Assembly: GCA_030037515.1 (NCBI GenBank) | Contig: JASHRE010000022.1 | Location: forward strand, 1-11,980 | From: Candidatus Sulfotelmatobacter sp. | GTDB taxonomy: Bacteria; Acidobacteriota; Terriglobia; Terriglobales; Acidobacteriaceae | Direction of reading: 5' to 3' | DNA: 11,980 nt | Shown: positions 1 to 6,222 of the stretch, piece after piece | Layout of the letters: each line of letters opens with the position of its first letter | Numbering within the stretch: position 1 is the first letter of the stretch | Made by a program: the position numbers and the translations under genes | Notes under the pieces: model-generated | What the model saw: the letters and a program-made list of their open reading frames with translations, nothing else | Told to the model about the DNA's origin: nothing | Databases searched by the model: none

Positions 1-32
1 CGGTCGCGCTAACCCTTGCTGCAACTGCAGGG

Positions 33-67
33 GTTCTTCGTTCAAGAACGGCAGCCGCTCTAGCGGC
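33..67. repeat. Two adjacent short hairpins upstream of the intron start
   Basis: Two perfect inverted repeats lie side by side. GTTCTT (33-38) pairs with AAGAAC (44-49) around a 5-base loop, and GCCGCT (54-59) pairs with AGCGGC (62-67) around 2 bases. The second ends 11 bases before the proposed intron 5' end at 79. Some bacterial group II introns insert next to stem-loops such as terminators, so these may belong to the insertion target. No T-run follows, so a terminator call is not supported. Confidence 0.4.
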
Positions 68-78
68 GCCGCCGTCCG

Positions 79-400
79 GTGTGCCGAGCATGTACGACAG
101 CTTGGAGGTGTAAGTCCTCTTCCCGACGTGATGCACGCCAAAGTGATAGCGAAGCGCAAGGGTGAAATCACACTCACCGCGAGGCGGGGCCCGAAAGGAG
201 CGTGGAGCGAAGATGCGAGCCGATGAACAAGAACCGGATACGAGGCCTACGGTGGCGGGCGAAGAGCCGGTGACGACGAAGCCCCTATCCATCAAGCGCA
301 CTGGTGGTGGATCTGCGGCTGTGCATTGAAGCCGGTCGGACTTACTGCGGGAGATCTGCGGCGTGTCACAGAATGTGACTGGGTAAGAAAACGAGATCGG
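79..400 (+). mobile_element. Group II intron, 5' part only (domain I and perhaps II-III)
   Basis: The stretch starts with GTGTGCCGAGCATG and continues with a GGAGGTGTAAGTCCTC stem-loop (104-119), a GCGCAAGGGTGA segment near 154, a GGGGCCCGAAAGGAGCG segment near 186, and GATGAACAAGAACCGGATA near 222. This order matches the conserved 5' domain I of bacterial retroelement-type group II introns. A perfect hairpin GTCACA-GAA-TGTGAC (365-379), followed by GGGTAAG, may belong to a later domain. No reverse transcriptase/maturase frame follows, and I find no convincing domain V (the 34-nt catalytic hairpin) before the aldo/keto reductase gene at 483. The copy is therefore probably a 3'-truncated, non-mobile relic. 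The 5' end is fairly firm; the 3' limit is a guess. Confidence 0.72.
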
Positions 401-431
401 ATCGCGGCCCCGCCGGTTCGGGAGCCAACAG

Positions 432-458
432 AATGCGGGTTAAGAGCTCTGCCGCATT
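432..458. repeat. Inverted repeat just past the 3' end of the aldo/keto reductase gene
   Basis: AATGCGG (432-438) pairs with CCGCATT (452-458) around a 13-base loop that contains the palindrome AGAGCTCT (443-450). It lies about 25-50 bases beyond the stop codon of the minus-strand aldo/keto reductase gene. It could form a transcript-end hairpin for that gene, but on the minus strand no T-run follows, so it is not a canonical Rho-independent terminator. It could also be a remnant of a late intron domain. Confidence 0.35.
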
Positions 459-482
459 TCCCCTCGCATCCATCCCGGTCCG

Positions 483-1358
483 CTACCGCGCACCGACGAG
501 TTCCGGAACAGCGGAGAGCGCCTCATACTCTTCCTCGTTCAAGCGCAGCGAGGCTGCGGCGACGTTCTGCTCGAGATGTTCGACCGACGATGTCCCTGGG
601 ATCGGCAGAATGGTTGGAGATCGCCACAGCAGCCAGGAAAGCGCAACCTGCGTCGGCGCCCCCTGATGAGCCTCGGCGATGCGATCCAGAACTTCACCCG
701 CGATCCTGCCCGCGCCAAGCGGGAACCAGGGGATGAACACGATTCCATTGCGCTCGCAGTACTCCACAACGTAATCCCATTCACGATCGGCAAAACTGTA
801 GCGATTCTGGACCGAGACGATAGGAACGATTTGGCGCGCCCGCTCGACGTGCTCCTGGGTAACATTGGACAATCCGACCATTCGGATTTTGCCCTCGTGT
901 CTCAGCTCCCCCAAGGTTCTGACCGAATCGTCGAATGAAACCACGTTATCTGGCGCGTGCAATTGATAGAGGTCAATGCGTTCGATGCGTAGTCTGTTCA
1001 AACTTCCCTCGACTGCGTTCCGGAGGTGAGTCGGAGTGGCGTTGTGGGTCCACTGATTCGGGCCCGGACGCTCCCATCCGCCTTTGGTCGCGATCACCAG
1101 GTCAGATGGGTATGGGAATAACGCATCTGCGATTAGCTCTTCACTGACATGCGGCCCATAAGAGTCGGCAGTGTCGATGAAATTGACCCCTAGTTCCACC
1201 GCGCGTCGCAAAACCGCCAACGCCGTCTTGCGATCCTTCGGTGGGCCCCAAACGCCCGGTCCCGTAAGTCGCATCGCGCCGTAACCAAGGCGGTTCACGG
1301 AGATTTCGTTACCAAGACCGACAGTTCCAGCTTGAGTTGCGGTGACTTTCTTGTTCAT
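483..1358 (-). CDS. Aldo/keto reductase, PdxI/YdbC-like
   Basis: This 291-residue protein is a complete single-domain aldo/keto reductase, a cytosolic NADPH-dependent reductase of aldehydes and ketones with a TIM-barrel fold. The catalytic tetrad is visible: Asp62 and Tyr67 in FIDTADSYG, Lys92 in ATKGGW, and His134 in YQLHAPD. The C-terminal cofactor-phosphate loop IPGTSSVEHLEQN is at 253-265. The N-terminal segment VNRLGYGAMRLTGPGVWGPP and the late IPGTSSVEHL closely resemble Escherichia coli YdbC (PdxI, pyridoxal reductase), so pyridoxal is a possible substrate; I infer this from remembered similarity only. The ATG at 1358 is preceded by GGGGA about 8 bases upstream. The gene is transcribed alone or weakly linked to the flavoprotein gene 250 bases upstream on the same strand. 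A 12-base tandem repeat sits in that gap and could be a regulator site. The exact substrate is uncertain. Confidence 0.93.
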   Translation of the reverse strand: MNKKVTATQAGTVGLGNEISVNRLGYGAMRLTGPGVWGPPKDRKTALAVLRRAVELGVNFIDTADSYGPHVSEELIADALFPYPSDLVIATKGGWERPGPNQWTHNATPTHLRNAVEGSLNRLRIERIDLYQLHAPDNVVSFDDSVRTLGELRHEGKIRMVGLSNVTQEHVERARQIVPIVSVQNRYSFADREWDYVVEYCERNGIVFIPWFPLGAGRIAGEVLDRIAEAHQGAPTQVALSWLLWRSPTILPIPGTSSVEHLEQNVAAASLRLNEEEYEALSAVPELVGAR

Positions 1359-1444
1359 GATTTATTCCCCGCCAATTGATTCCACCGAGTTATTTGCAGT
1401 TCATTGCCGATTTCCTCGGGCATTCGGCACGCGCGTCACGGCTT

Positions 1445-1468
1445 GATCCGATCTTCGATCCGATCTTC
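1445..1468. repeat. Perfect 12-bp tandem duplication (GATCCGATCTTC x2)
   Basis: GATCCGATCTTC at 1445-1456 is repeated exactly at 1457-1468. It lies 87-110 bases upstream of the start of the minus-strand aldo/keto reductase gene, in the 250-base gap behind the flavoprotein gene. The rest of this gap (1359-1608) holds no gene that I can recognise. The repeat could be a pair of regulator half-sites or simple slippage; the sequence does not decide. Confidence 0.6.
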
Positions 1469-1608
1469 CGCCGCGCGCCTTAGGAGGCCCATCTGTCAAC
1501 GCCTGGGCGCTACCGGTGGCAATACTTCCCGCGTCTCCCTGTTGCCAAAAGCGACCTCACACTCTCACTTCTTGTTCGTTAACACTGCAGCCGCCTGTGC
1601 CGCGTTGC

Positions 1609-3069
1609 TTATGCCGCCGAAGATCCCGTTGCACCTTGCGTCGAAGCTGCGGATGAGAATAGCGCTATCAGACCCTCCGTCAAAGTGGGGTGCGCCAGCA
1701 CCGCGTCTCGCAGGGCTGTGTAGGGCAGTCCAGCGATCATGGCAACTTGTACTGCGGCCATGATCTCCCCCGCGCCGACGCTGAAAGCTGTGAAACCAAG
1801 GATGCGGTCGCTTTTGGCATCAACCAAAGCCTTCACAAACCCGCGCATTTCTGACAGGGTACGTGCACGCAGGTTGGTTTCCATTGGAACCTTGAAGAGG
1901 CGGTAGGGAATACCCTCGGTCTTTGCTTCTGCTTCACTCAGACCAATGTGCGCCAGTTCAGGATCCGTAAAGAGACAATACGGAACCTGCCGGCCCGTCG
2001 TCACCCGGTCGCCGCCGGTTAGGTTGGCATGTACCACACGGAAATCGTCGATACTGATATGCGTGAACTGCGGACTGCCTCCAACTTCGCCGATCGCCCA
2101 AACCCCTGGAGCTGTGGTTTCGAGCTGCTCATTGACCCTGATGTATCCACGGTCCGTCAGTTCAACCCCGGCCTGATCAAGCCCGAGCCCCTCCGTGTTC
2201 GGAGTGCGGCCCGCCGCGACCAGCAGATGACTGCCCTGCAAAGTCTTCTCAGCCCCACCCCGCTCGACCGTAACGCTCACCGAATGTCCCGATTTTCCCG
2301 ATACTTGCTTGACTCGCGTATTCAGGAGAATTTCGATGCCTTCATCTGCGAGCAGACTGCGCAGAGCCTCGCATACGTCCGGGTCTTCTTTGGACATCAG
2401 ACGCGCGTTACGGTCGATCACCGTCACTTTGCTGCCGAAGCGGCGCATGGCCTGAGACATCTCAACTCCGACGTAGCCCCCACCGATAATCAGCAAGTGT
2501 TCGGGGACTTTATCGAGTTCAAGGGCTTCGATGTGCGTGAGGGGCTGCGCATCCCGGAGGCCAGGAATCGCCTCCAGCGCCGCACGCGTGCCCGTGCTGA
2601 CGATCACATTCGTACCCCGCAGTTGACGCATAGTCCCATCGGCCAGCGAGACTTCTACTGTTCTCGGAGCCACGAACCGGCCCGTCCCCAATATGAACTT
2701 GGCTCCCGTCCTTCTGTAATTTTCCATGTACACGTCGTTTAGGTCACGGACCATTCTCCGCTTTCGTTCCCGGACACCCGCCATGTTGATCGCGAAGCCG
2801 TCGTGTCTGATGCCGAATTCCTTACCTCGGCGAAAGTAAGATGCGATCTTTGCACTGTGGATAATGTTCTTGCTGGGCAGGCACGCGATATTCGGACATG
2901 ATCCGCCGATGTATTTTCGCTCGATCACTGCAACGCGCTTTCCTTCGAGGGCGAACGTCCACGCCGCGATGGTGGAACCGGTGCCGCCGCCGAGAATCAC
3001 GAGATCAAACTCTTCCGGTTGAGCCGTCTTCACTGCGTGAGCGGCTGAGATGCTCTCACTGCGCGTCAT
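1609..3069 (-). CDS. FAD-dependent pyridine nucleotide-disulfide oxidoreductase (DLDH/mercuric reductase-like)
   Basis: This 486-residue cytosolic flavoprotein has the class I disulfide reductase layout. The FAD-binding motif GGGTGS is at 27-32. The redox-active pair Cys58-Pro-Asn-Ile-Ala-Cys63 lies in GGSCPNIACLPSK. The NAD(P)-binding motif GGGYVG is at 196-201, and the second FAD segment APGVWAIGEVG is at 320-330. The C-terminal dimerisation domain carries HPTLTE at 460-465, the His-Glu dyad that protonates the active-site thiol in glutathione reductase and dihydrolipoamide dehydrogenase. It lacks the N-terminal heavy-metal domain and the C-terminal vicinal cysteines of true mercuric reductase, and the usual GD of the second FAD motif is GE (328-329). 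The physiological disulfide is therefore unknown. The ATG at 3069 follows AAGGAAAAG with suitable spacing. A truncated peroxiredoxin-like gene ends 90 bases upstream on the same strand, which hints at a former peroxide or thiol role. No lipoyl or 2-oxoacid dehydrogenase genes are nearby. Confidence 0.93.
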   Translation of the reverse strand: MTRSESISAAHAVKTAQPEEFDLVILGGGTGSTIAAWTFALEGKRVAVIERKYIGGSCPNIACLPSKNIIHSAKIASYFRRGKEFGIRHDGFAINMAGVRERKRRMVRDLNDVYMENYRRTGAKFILGTGRFVAPRTVEVSLADGTMRQLRGTNVIVSTGTRAALEAIPGLRDAQPLTHIEALELDKVPEHLLIIGGGYVGVEMSQAMRRFGSKVTVIDRNARLMSKEDPDVCEALRSLLADEGIEILLNTRVKQVSGKSGHSVSVTVERGGAEKTLQGSHLLVAAGRTPNTEGLGLDQAGVELTDRGYIRVNEQLETTAPGVWAIGEVGGSPQFTHISIDDFRVVHANLTGGDRVTTGRQVPYCLFTDPELAHIGLSEAEAKTEGIPYRLFKVPMETNLRARTLSEMRGFVKALVDAKSDRILGFTAFSVGAGEIMAAVQVAMIAGLPYTALRDAVLAHPTLTEGLIALFSSAASTQGATGSSAA

Positions 3070-3159
3070 GCGACTTTTCCTTTCCGAGCAACCGGCTCAG
3101 TCCTCGCTGGCATCGATCTCGCGAGGTCCGCCGCCGCTCCAGCGAGAGCCAATCCGCGA

Positions 3160-3435
3160 TCAACTTCTCGCACGATCCGCTTTTTGGCGGATGACGACTA
3201 GCGGCCCGCCGCCCAGGAGATGGGTCCAGCCTATCTGTGCGTAATCCTGGTTGAATAAGGTGAAGCTCGGCACACGCTCGCCAACACGCAAGGCTCGCCG
3301 TTCAATTCCAGTGGCCTCGAGCTCAGCTGCAGCGCGACGCATTGTTTCCCCTGCTTCGTGCGGCGCGTTGTAGGGCGGAGCTCCGGATTCAAACGATTTC
3401 TTAAACGCGTCCAGTTGTTCCTGAAGACCTGCCAC
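3160..3435 (-). pseudogene. Peroxiredoxin-like (AhpC/TSA family) gene, truncated before the active site
   Basis: The 91-residue product, read from a GTG at 3435, begins like the N-terminal helical extension and first strand of large AhpC/TSA-type peroxiredoxin-like proteins. LQEQLDAFKKSFESG and PPYNAP are followed by RVGERVPSFTLFNQD and GWTHLLGGGPLVV. In the family this last strand leads directly into a loop with the peroxidatic cysteine (or selenocysteine). Here it runs into IRQKADRARS and a TGA stop, so the catalytic residue and the remaining thioredoxin fold, over half of the usual length, are missing. AGAAGGAGA lies 6 bases before the GTG, which decides the start over an ATG at 3528. No active-site sequence is seen in another frame before the flavoprotein gene at 3069, so a deletion is more likely than a single frameshift. 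The gene is presumably inactive. The family assignment rests on the remembered N-terminal pattern. Confidence 0.7.
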
Positions 3436-3705
3436 TGCATTTCTCCTTCTGCGGGTCCTGTTTGAGGATTGAAGAAGTTGGAGAAGTGGATTTCGCAATT
3501 TTACTTCAGATCGCGGTGCGCCCTCCATGCCTCCGGTTTCTGTATGACCGGGAGCATCCGAGAGCCGCCACGAAAGTGACCAATGCCAAACGAGTCGTGT
3601 TCACGGGCGGACGAAAAGCAACCGCCTAGTCTCCGCATTCACCGGATCACGAGATGCACAAGCCGAGGCATCCAGGGTGGAGCCCTTGGGAAGCCGGGCG
3701 GTGCG
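3436..3705. other. Intergenic stretch, 270 bases, no recognisable feature
   Basis: This gap lies between the pirin stop codon and the GTG of the truncated peroxiredoxin, both on the minus strand. Short open frames exist on both strands, but none has a ribosome-binding site plus a recognisable protein pattern. I find no clear terminator for the pirin gene. The promoter of the downstream redox genes should be here, but no convincing -35/-10 pair stands out. Confidence 0.5.
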
Positions 3706-4617
3706 CTATATTTGGCGGTGCTTTATGAAGGTGCCGTCGCGAAGCTCCCTGACGGCCTCGTGTAGTTCCTCCTGAGTGTTCATCACGATAGGACCGTACC
3801 AGGCCACTGGCTCTTCAATCGGTTTTCCGGAAACGAGCAGAAAGCGGATGCCCTGATCTCCAGATTGCACCACGATCTCATCACCCCGGTCGAACAGCAC
3901 CAGCGAATGATTACTGACGTCGTATGTGGGCGCTGCGTTCGGATCGACGGCTGATTCGGTCAGCACAGCTTGCGGCTTTGACGAAGCGCGGAACGCCCCC
4001 GAGCCGGCAAACACATAGGCAAAAGCGTTGCGCGTGGTTTCGATCTTAAACCGCTTCCGCCGATTCGGTGCAACCGAAATGTCGAGATAACTCGGATCGG
4101 CTGCCACCCCTTCCACCGGGCCGCGTTGCCCCCAGAACTCGCCGGAAATCACGCGCACGCGCGTTCCATCATCATCTGTGATTTCGGGAATCGCACCGGA
4201 GGGAATGTCCTGATAGCGCGGGTCCGTCATCTTGAGCGACGAGGGAAGATTGGCCCAGAGCTGGAAGCCGTGCATGCGGCCTTGTGGATCTCCTTTGGGC
4301 ATCTCCTGGTGAAGAATGCCGCTGCCGGCAGTCATCCATTGCACGTCGCCGGCCGTCATTTTCCCTTTGTTGCCGAGACTGTCTCCATGCTCAACCGAGC
4401 CGGCAAGCACGTAGGTGATGGTTTCGATCCCCCGATGAGGATGCCAGGGAAAACCCGCGAGATAATCCGAAGGATTTTCGTTGCGGAAATCGTCGAGCAG
4501 CAGAAAAGGATCGAATTCCTTGGTTTTGCCGAAGCCAAATGCACGCTGCAGCTTCACGCCAGCGCCTTCGATCGTCGGCTTCGGTTGAATGATCTGGTGG
4601 ACTGGTCGGAGAGACAA
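3706..4617 (-). CDS. Pirin family protein
   Basis: This 303-residue bicupin of usual family length (about 290-310) is presumably a cytosolic metal protein. The N-terminal cupin carries the metal ligands known from human pirin: His59 and His61 in FPWHPHRGIETITY, and His103 and Glu105 in GSGILHQEMP. The downstream HGFQLWANLP stretch (116-125) is also typical. The C-terminal cupin spans roughly 170-265. Some bacterial pirins show quercetin 2,3-dioxygenase activity and others act as redox-sensing partners; the sequence does not say which applies here. The start is a TTG at 4617, with AAGAGG 5-6 bases upstream, and the product then begins SLRPVHQII, as family members do. The gene is the last of a probable marR-yceI-pirin unit, 55 bases after the YceI stop codon. 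It may therefore be under MarR control. Confidence 0.93.
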   Translation of the reverse strand: MSLRPVHQIIQPKPTIEGAGVKLQRAFGFGKTKEFDPFLLLDDFRNENPSDYLAGFPWHPHRGIETITYVLAGSVEHGDSLGNKGKMTAGDVQWMTAGSGILHQEMPKGDPQGRMHGFQLWANLPSSLKMTDPRYQDIPSGAIPEITDDDGTRVRVISGEFWGQRGPVEGVAADPSYLDISVAPNRRKRFKIETTRNAFAYVFAGSGAFRASSKPQAVLTESAVDPNAAPTYDVSNHSLVLFDRGDEIVVQSGDQGIRFLLVSGKPIEEPVAWYGPIVMNTQEELHEAVRELRDGTFIKHRQI

Positions 4618-4672
4618 ATGTACCTCTTTTCCTATTCATTGCCGGCGGCTGCCGGTCCGGCTCGAGAATGGT

Positions 4673-5230
4673 TCAGGACTTCACAAACTGAACCTCAAGC
4701 GCGATTGTGACTTCATCTCCCACGAGAACGCCGCCAGTTTCGAGCGTCGCGTTCCAGGTCAGGCCGAAGTCCTTTCGGTTGATCTTCGTCGTCGCCGACA
4801 GCCCAATCCGCGTGTGGCCCCAGGGATCTTTTGTGGGAGCAGCGGGACCTTCGACGTCAAAGGTGACGGTGCGCTTCACCCCATGAATTGTGAGGTCGCC
4901 GGTGACGCTCAGTTCGCCATTGCCGCGATCAGTGATGCGGCTTGACTGGAACGACAAGGTCGGGAATTTCTCTGCGTCGAAGAAATCTGGGCTCTTGAGA
5001 TGTCCGTCACGCTGGGGATCGCGCGTATCGATAGAAGGGACCTCGACCGACGCGTCGATCTTTGACCGGGTTAGGTCAGTATCATCCAGGAAAAGTGTCC
5101 CAGCCAGATCCTTGAAGTGGCCCTTCACATTGGAAATCATCATATGCTTGACCTTGAATTCGGCATGGGAGTGGGCGGGGTCGATCTTCCAAGGGCTGAC
5201 GGCAGCCGCCTGGGTGGTAAGCGCGCTCAT
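4673..5230 (-). CDS. YceI family protein (polyisoprenoid-binding lipocalin-like)
   Basis: This 185-residue protein covers the whole YceI domain, an extended lipocalin-like beta-barrel that binds isoprenoid-type lipids in structurally studied members. Family landmarks in order are WKIDPAHSHAEFKVKH (14-29), VKGHF (35-39), TRDPQRDGHLKSPDFFDAEK (69-88), GDLTIHGVKRTV (111-122), INRKDFGLTWN (150-160) and GGVLVGDEV (166-174). Unlike periplasmic YceI of E. coli it has no signal peptide: the short N-terminus MSALTTQAAAVSP is not a hydrophobic leader, so a cytoplasmic location is inferred. The ATG at 5230 follows GAAGGGA about 9 bases upstream. It lies 70 bases downstream of the MarR gene and 55 bases upstream of pirin on the same strand, consistent with one operon. 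The ligand is unknown. A role in electrophile or oxidative stress is inferred only from its partners. Confidence 0.94.
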   Translation of the reverse strand: MSALTTQAAAVSPWKIDPAHSHAEFKVKHMMISNVKGHFKDLAGTLFLDDTDLTRSKIDASVEVPSIDTRDPQRDGHLKSPDFFDAEKFPTLSFQSSRITDRGNGELSVTGDLTIHGVKRTVTFDVEGPAAPTKDPWGHTRIGLSATTKINRKDFGLTWNATLETGGVLVGDEVTIALEVQFVKS

Positions 5231-5300
5231 GGGAAAATTCCCTTCGAAAAGAGTTAGATGCGTTGGAACGATATTCGTTGCAACAGGTATCGTGGGGAAA

Positions 5301-5759
5301 TCATGTCATCTGGCGGCGACAGGAACGCAGAAGTTCAATCAGAATCCGCAGCCGCTTCCGGCCGAGATGACCCAGTTGGCGGATATGCGCTTGCTGTACA
5401 GGAAGATCGAGGCGTGCCAGCGCCTGTATCCCCGGCGAGGTGATTCGTGTGATGACCGTTCGCCGGTCTGTGCTTTGGCGGGATCGCGAAACCAGTCGGC
5501 GCCTTTCCATTCGATCCAGCAAGCGTGTGATATCGGAGTCGCGCGTAATCATGCGATCGGCGATTTCACCACAAGGCAGCCCTTCCGGTGCCCCGCGCAG
5601 GATGCGCAGAACGTTATATTGGGTCGGAGACAGATCTGCCATTTTCAGCGCCCCTGCGACGCCGCGAGAGAGCAAATCCGCGGTGCGCAATAATTCCAAG
5701 TAGGCGTTTTCTTCAGGGCGGGATTTCTTGATCCGTTGTTTCAAAGAAACGTCTTTCAT
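5301..5759 (-). CDS. MarR family transcriptional regulator
   Basis: This 152-residue winged helix-turn-helix regulator is of normal MarR length. The DNA-binding core spans about 44-112: LSPTQYNVLRIL (43-54), the recognition region EIADRMITRDSDITRLLDRM (65-84) and a wing with the STDRRTV signature (96-102). Dimerisation helices are expected at both ends. Cysteines at 63 and 147 could allow thiol-based sensing, as in OhrR-type members, but this is speculation. It heads a same-strand unit with a YceI protein and pirin, so it probably represses these genes and itself. An inverted repeat, TATCCGTC...GACGGATA, in its promoter region is a candidate operator. No Shine-Dalgarno is visible before the ATG at 5759. 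If the proposed -10 is right, the mRNA leader would be only about 8 bases. The start fits family members that begin shortly before an ENAYLELLRTADLL segment (17-30). Confidence 0.93.
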   Translation of the reverse strand: MKDVSLKQRIKKSRPEENAYLELLRTADLLSRGVAGALKMADLSPTQYNVLRILRGAPEGLPCGEIADRMITRDSDITRLLDRMERRRLVSRSRQSTDRRTVITRITSPGIQALARLDLPVQQAHIRQLGHLGRKRLRILIELLRSCRRQMT

Positions 5760-5773
5760 GGCTGCCGATCGAT

Positions 5774-5802
5774 AGGTTATCCGTCATAACGATTGCTGTC
5801 TA
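5774..5802 (-). promoter_or_regulatory. Candidate sigma-70-type promoter of the marR-yceI-pirin unit
   Basis: Read on the minus strand, TAGACA (5802-5797) and TAACCT (5779-5774) are separated by 17 bases, which is ideal spacing. The -35 matches TTGACA at 5 of 6 positions; the -10 is weak (3 of 6). Transcription would begin about 7-8 bases before the MarR ATG. This is inferred from sequence only. Confidence 0.35.
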
Positions 5803-5810
5803 GACGGATA
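5778..5810. promoter_or_regulatory. 8-bp inverted repeat, candidate MarR operator
   Basis: TATCCGTC (5778-5785) and GACGGATA (5803-5810) are perfect inverted copies with a 17-base spacer, 19-51 bases upstream of the MarR start codon. One arm overlaps the proposed -10 and the other abuts the proposed -35. A second palindrome, GTCTAGAC (5798-5805), overlaps the outer arm. MarR regulators commonly bind palindromes over their own promoters; the 25-base centre-to-centre distance of the arms is longer than in many MarR operators. Confidence 0.45.
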
Positions 5811-6222
5811 GATGCCAACGGGCGGCAACCTGACGTAGAACTTCAGCTGCTTTAGGAAAGCAGCGGCGCCGGCGTGCCGCTCCAGCTCTCCCGCCCATGC
5901 ACCGTGTTTCAACGCCGTACATTCCGCCTGACATTTTCAAATCGACCAAACAGACGACTTGCCGAGAATCATGGTTTCGTGCTGCTTTTTTGCGTGCGGA
6001 GATTGAGATATTCGCTGATCACATTACAGGCTGCCGGCCGCCAACTTGAACGGAGGGCGGCGAATTTCGCGGGGAAAATTTCTGATCGAGCCTGTCCGGT
6101 CGTGATGGGCAGCACGCTGATTCTCGGCCTTATGGGTCGCGATCTTGATCACCCCACGAAGCAGAAATGCTAGTCACCTCTAAAGCGATGTGCGATGATG
6201 ACCGATCGATGAAGAAGGCCCT
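5811..6222. other. Divergent intergenic region between marR and the MFS gene
   Basis: About 410 bases separate the marR operator from the transporter start. The only structure I see is the perfect hairpin at 5846-5864. A plus-strand open frame of 99 codons (5874-6173) exists, but its product matches nothing I recognise and it has no clear ribosome-binding site, so I do not call it a gene. A five-codon minicistron, MKKAL (6209-6226), overlaps the transporter start codon. Confidence 0.5.
5846..5864. repeat. Perfect 8-bp stem, 3-base loop hairpin
   Basis: GCTGCTTT (5846-5853) pairs fully with AAAGCAGC (5857-5864) around AGG. No T-run follows on either strand, so it is not a standard terminator. 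It lies between two divergent genes and could be a protein-binding site or a leader structure. Confidence 0.5.

Noticed and set aside
326..736. Plus-strand open frame of 136 codons after the intron fragment, considered as the intron maturase
   Set aside because: The product is Arg/Pro/Ser-rich and shows no reverse transcriptase motifs such as YADD. It lies antisense to the well-supported aldo/keto reductase.
2029..2742. Plus-strand open frame of 237 codons inside the flavoprotein gene
   Set aside because: It is antisense to a complete disulfide reductase with all cofactor motifs; the product has no recognisable pattern.
1609..3069. Mercury resistance locus
   Set aside because: There is no merR, merT or merP nearby, no N-terminal metal-binding domain and no C-terminal vicinal cysteines in the flavoprotein.
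3130..3165. TGA at the end of the peroxiredoxin fragment considered as a selenocysteine codon
   Set aside because: Residues read after the TGA (SRIGSRWSGGG) do not resemble the conserved region after the peroxidatic residue, and the expected active-site segment before it is absent. Truncation explains it better.
5874..6173. Plus-strand open frame of 99 codons in the marR/MFS spacer
   Set aside because: It has no ribosome-binding site, no recognisable motif and irregular composition. Long frames arise by chance at this GC content.
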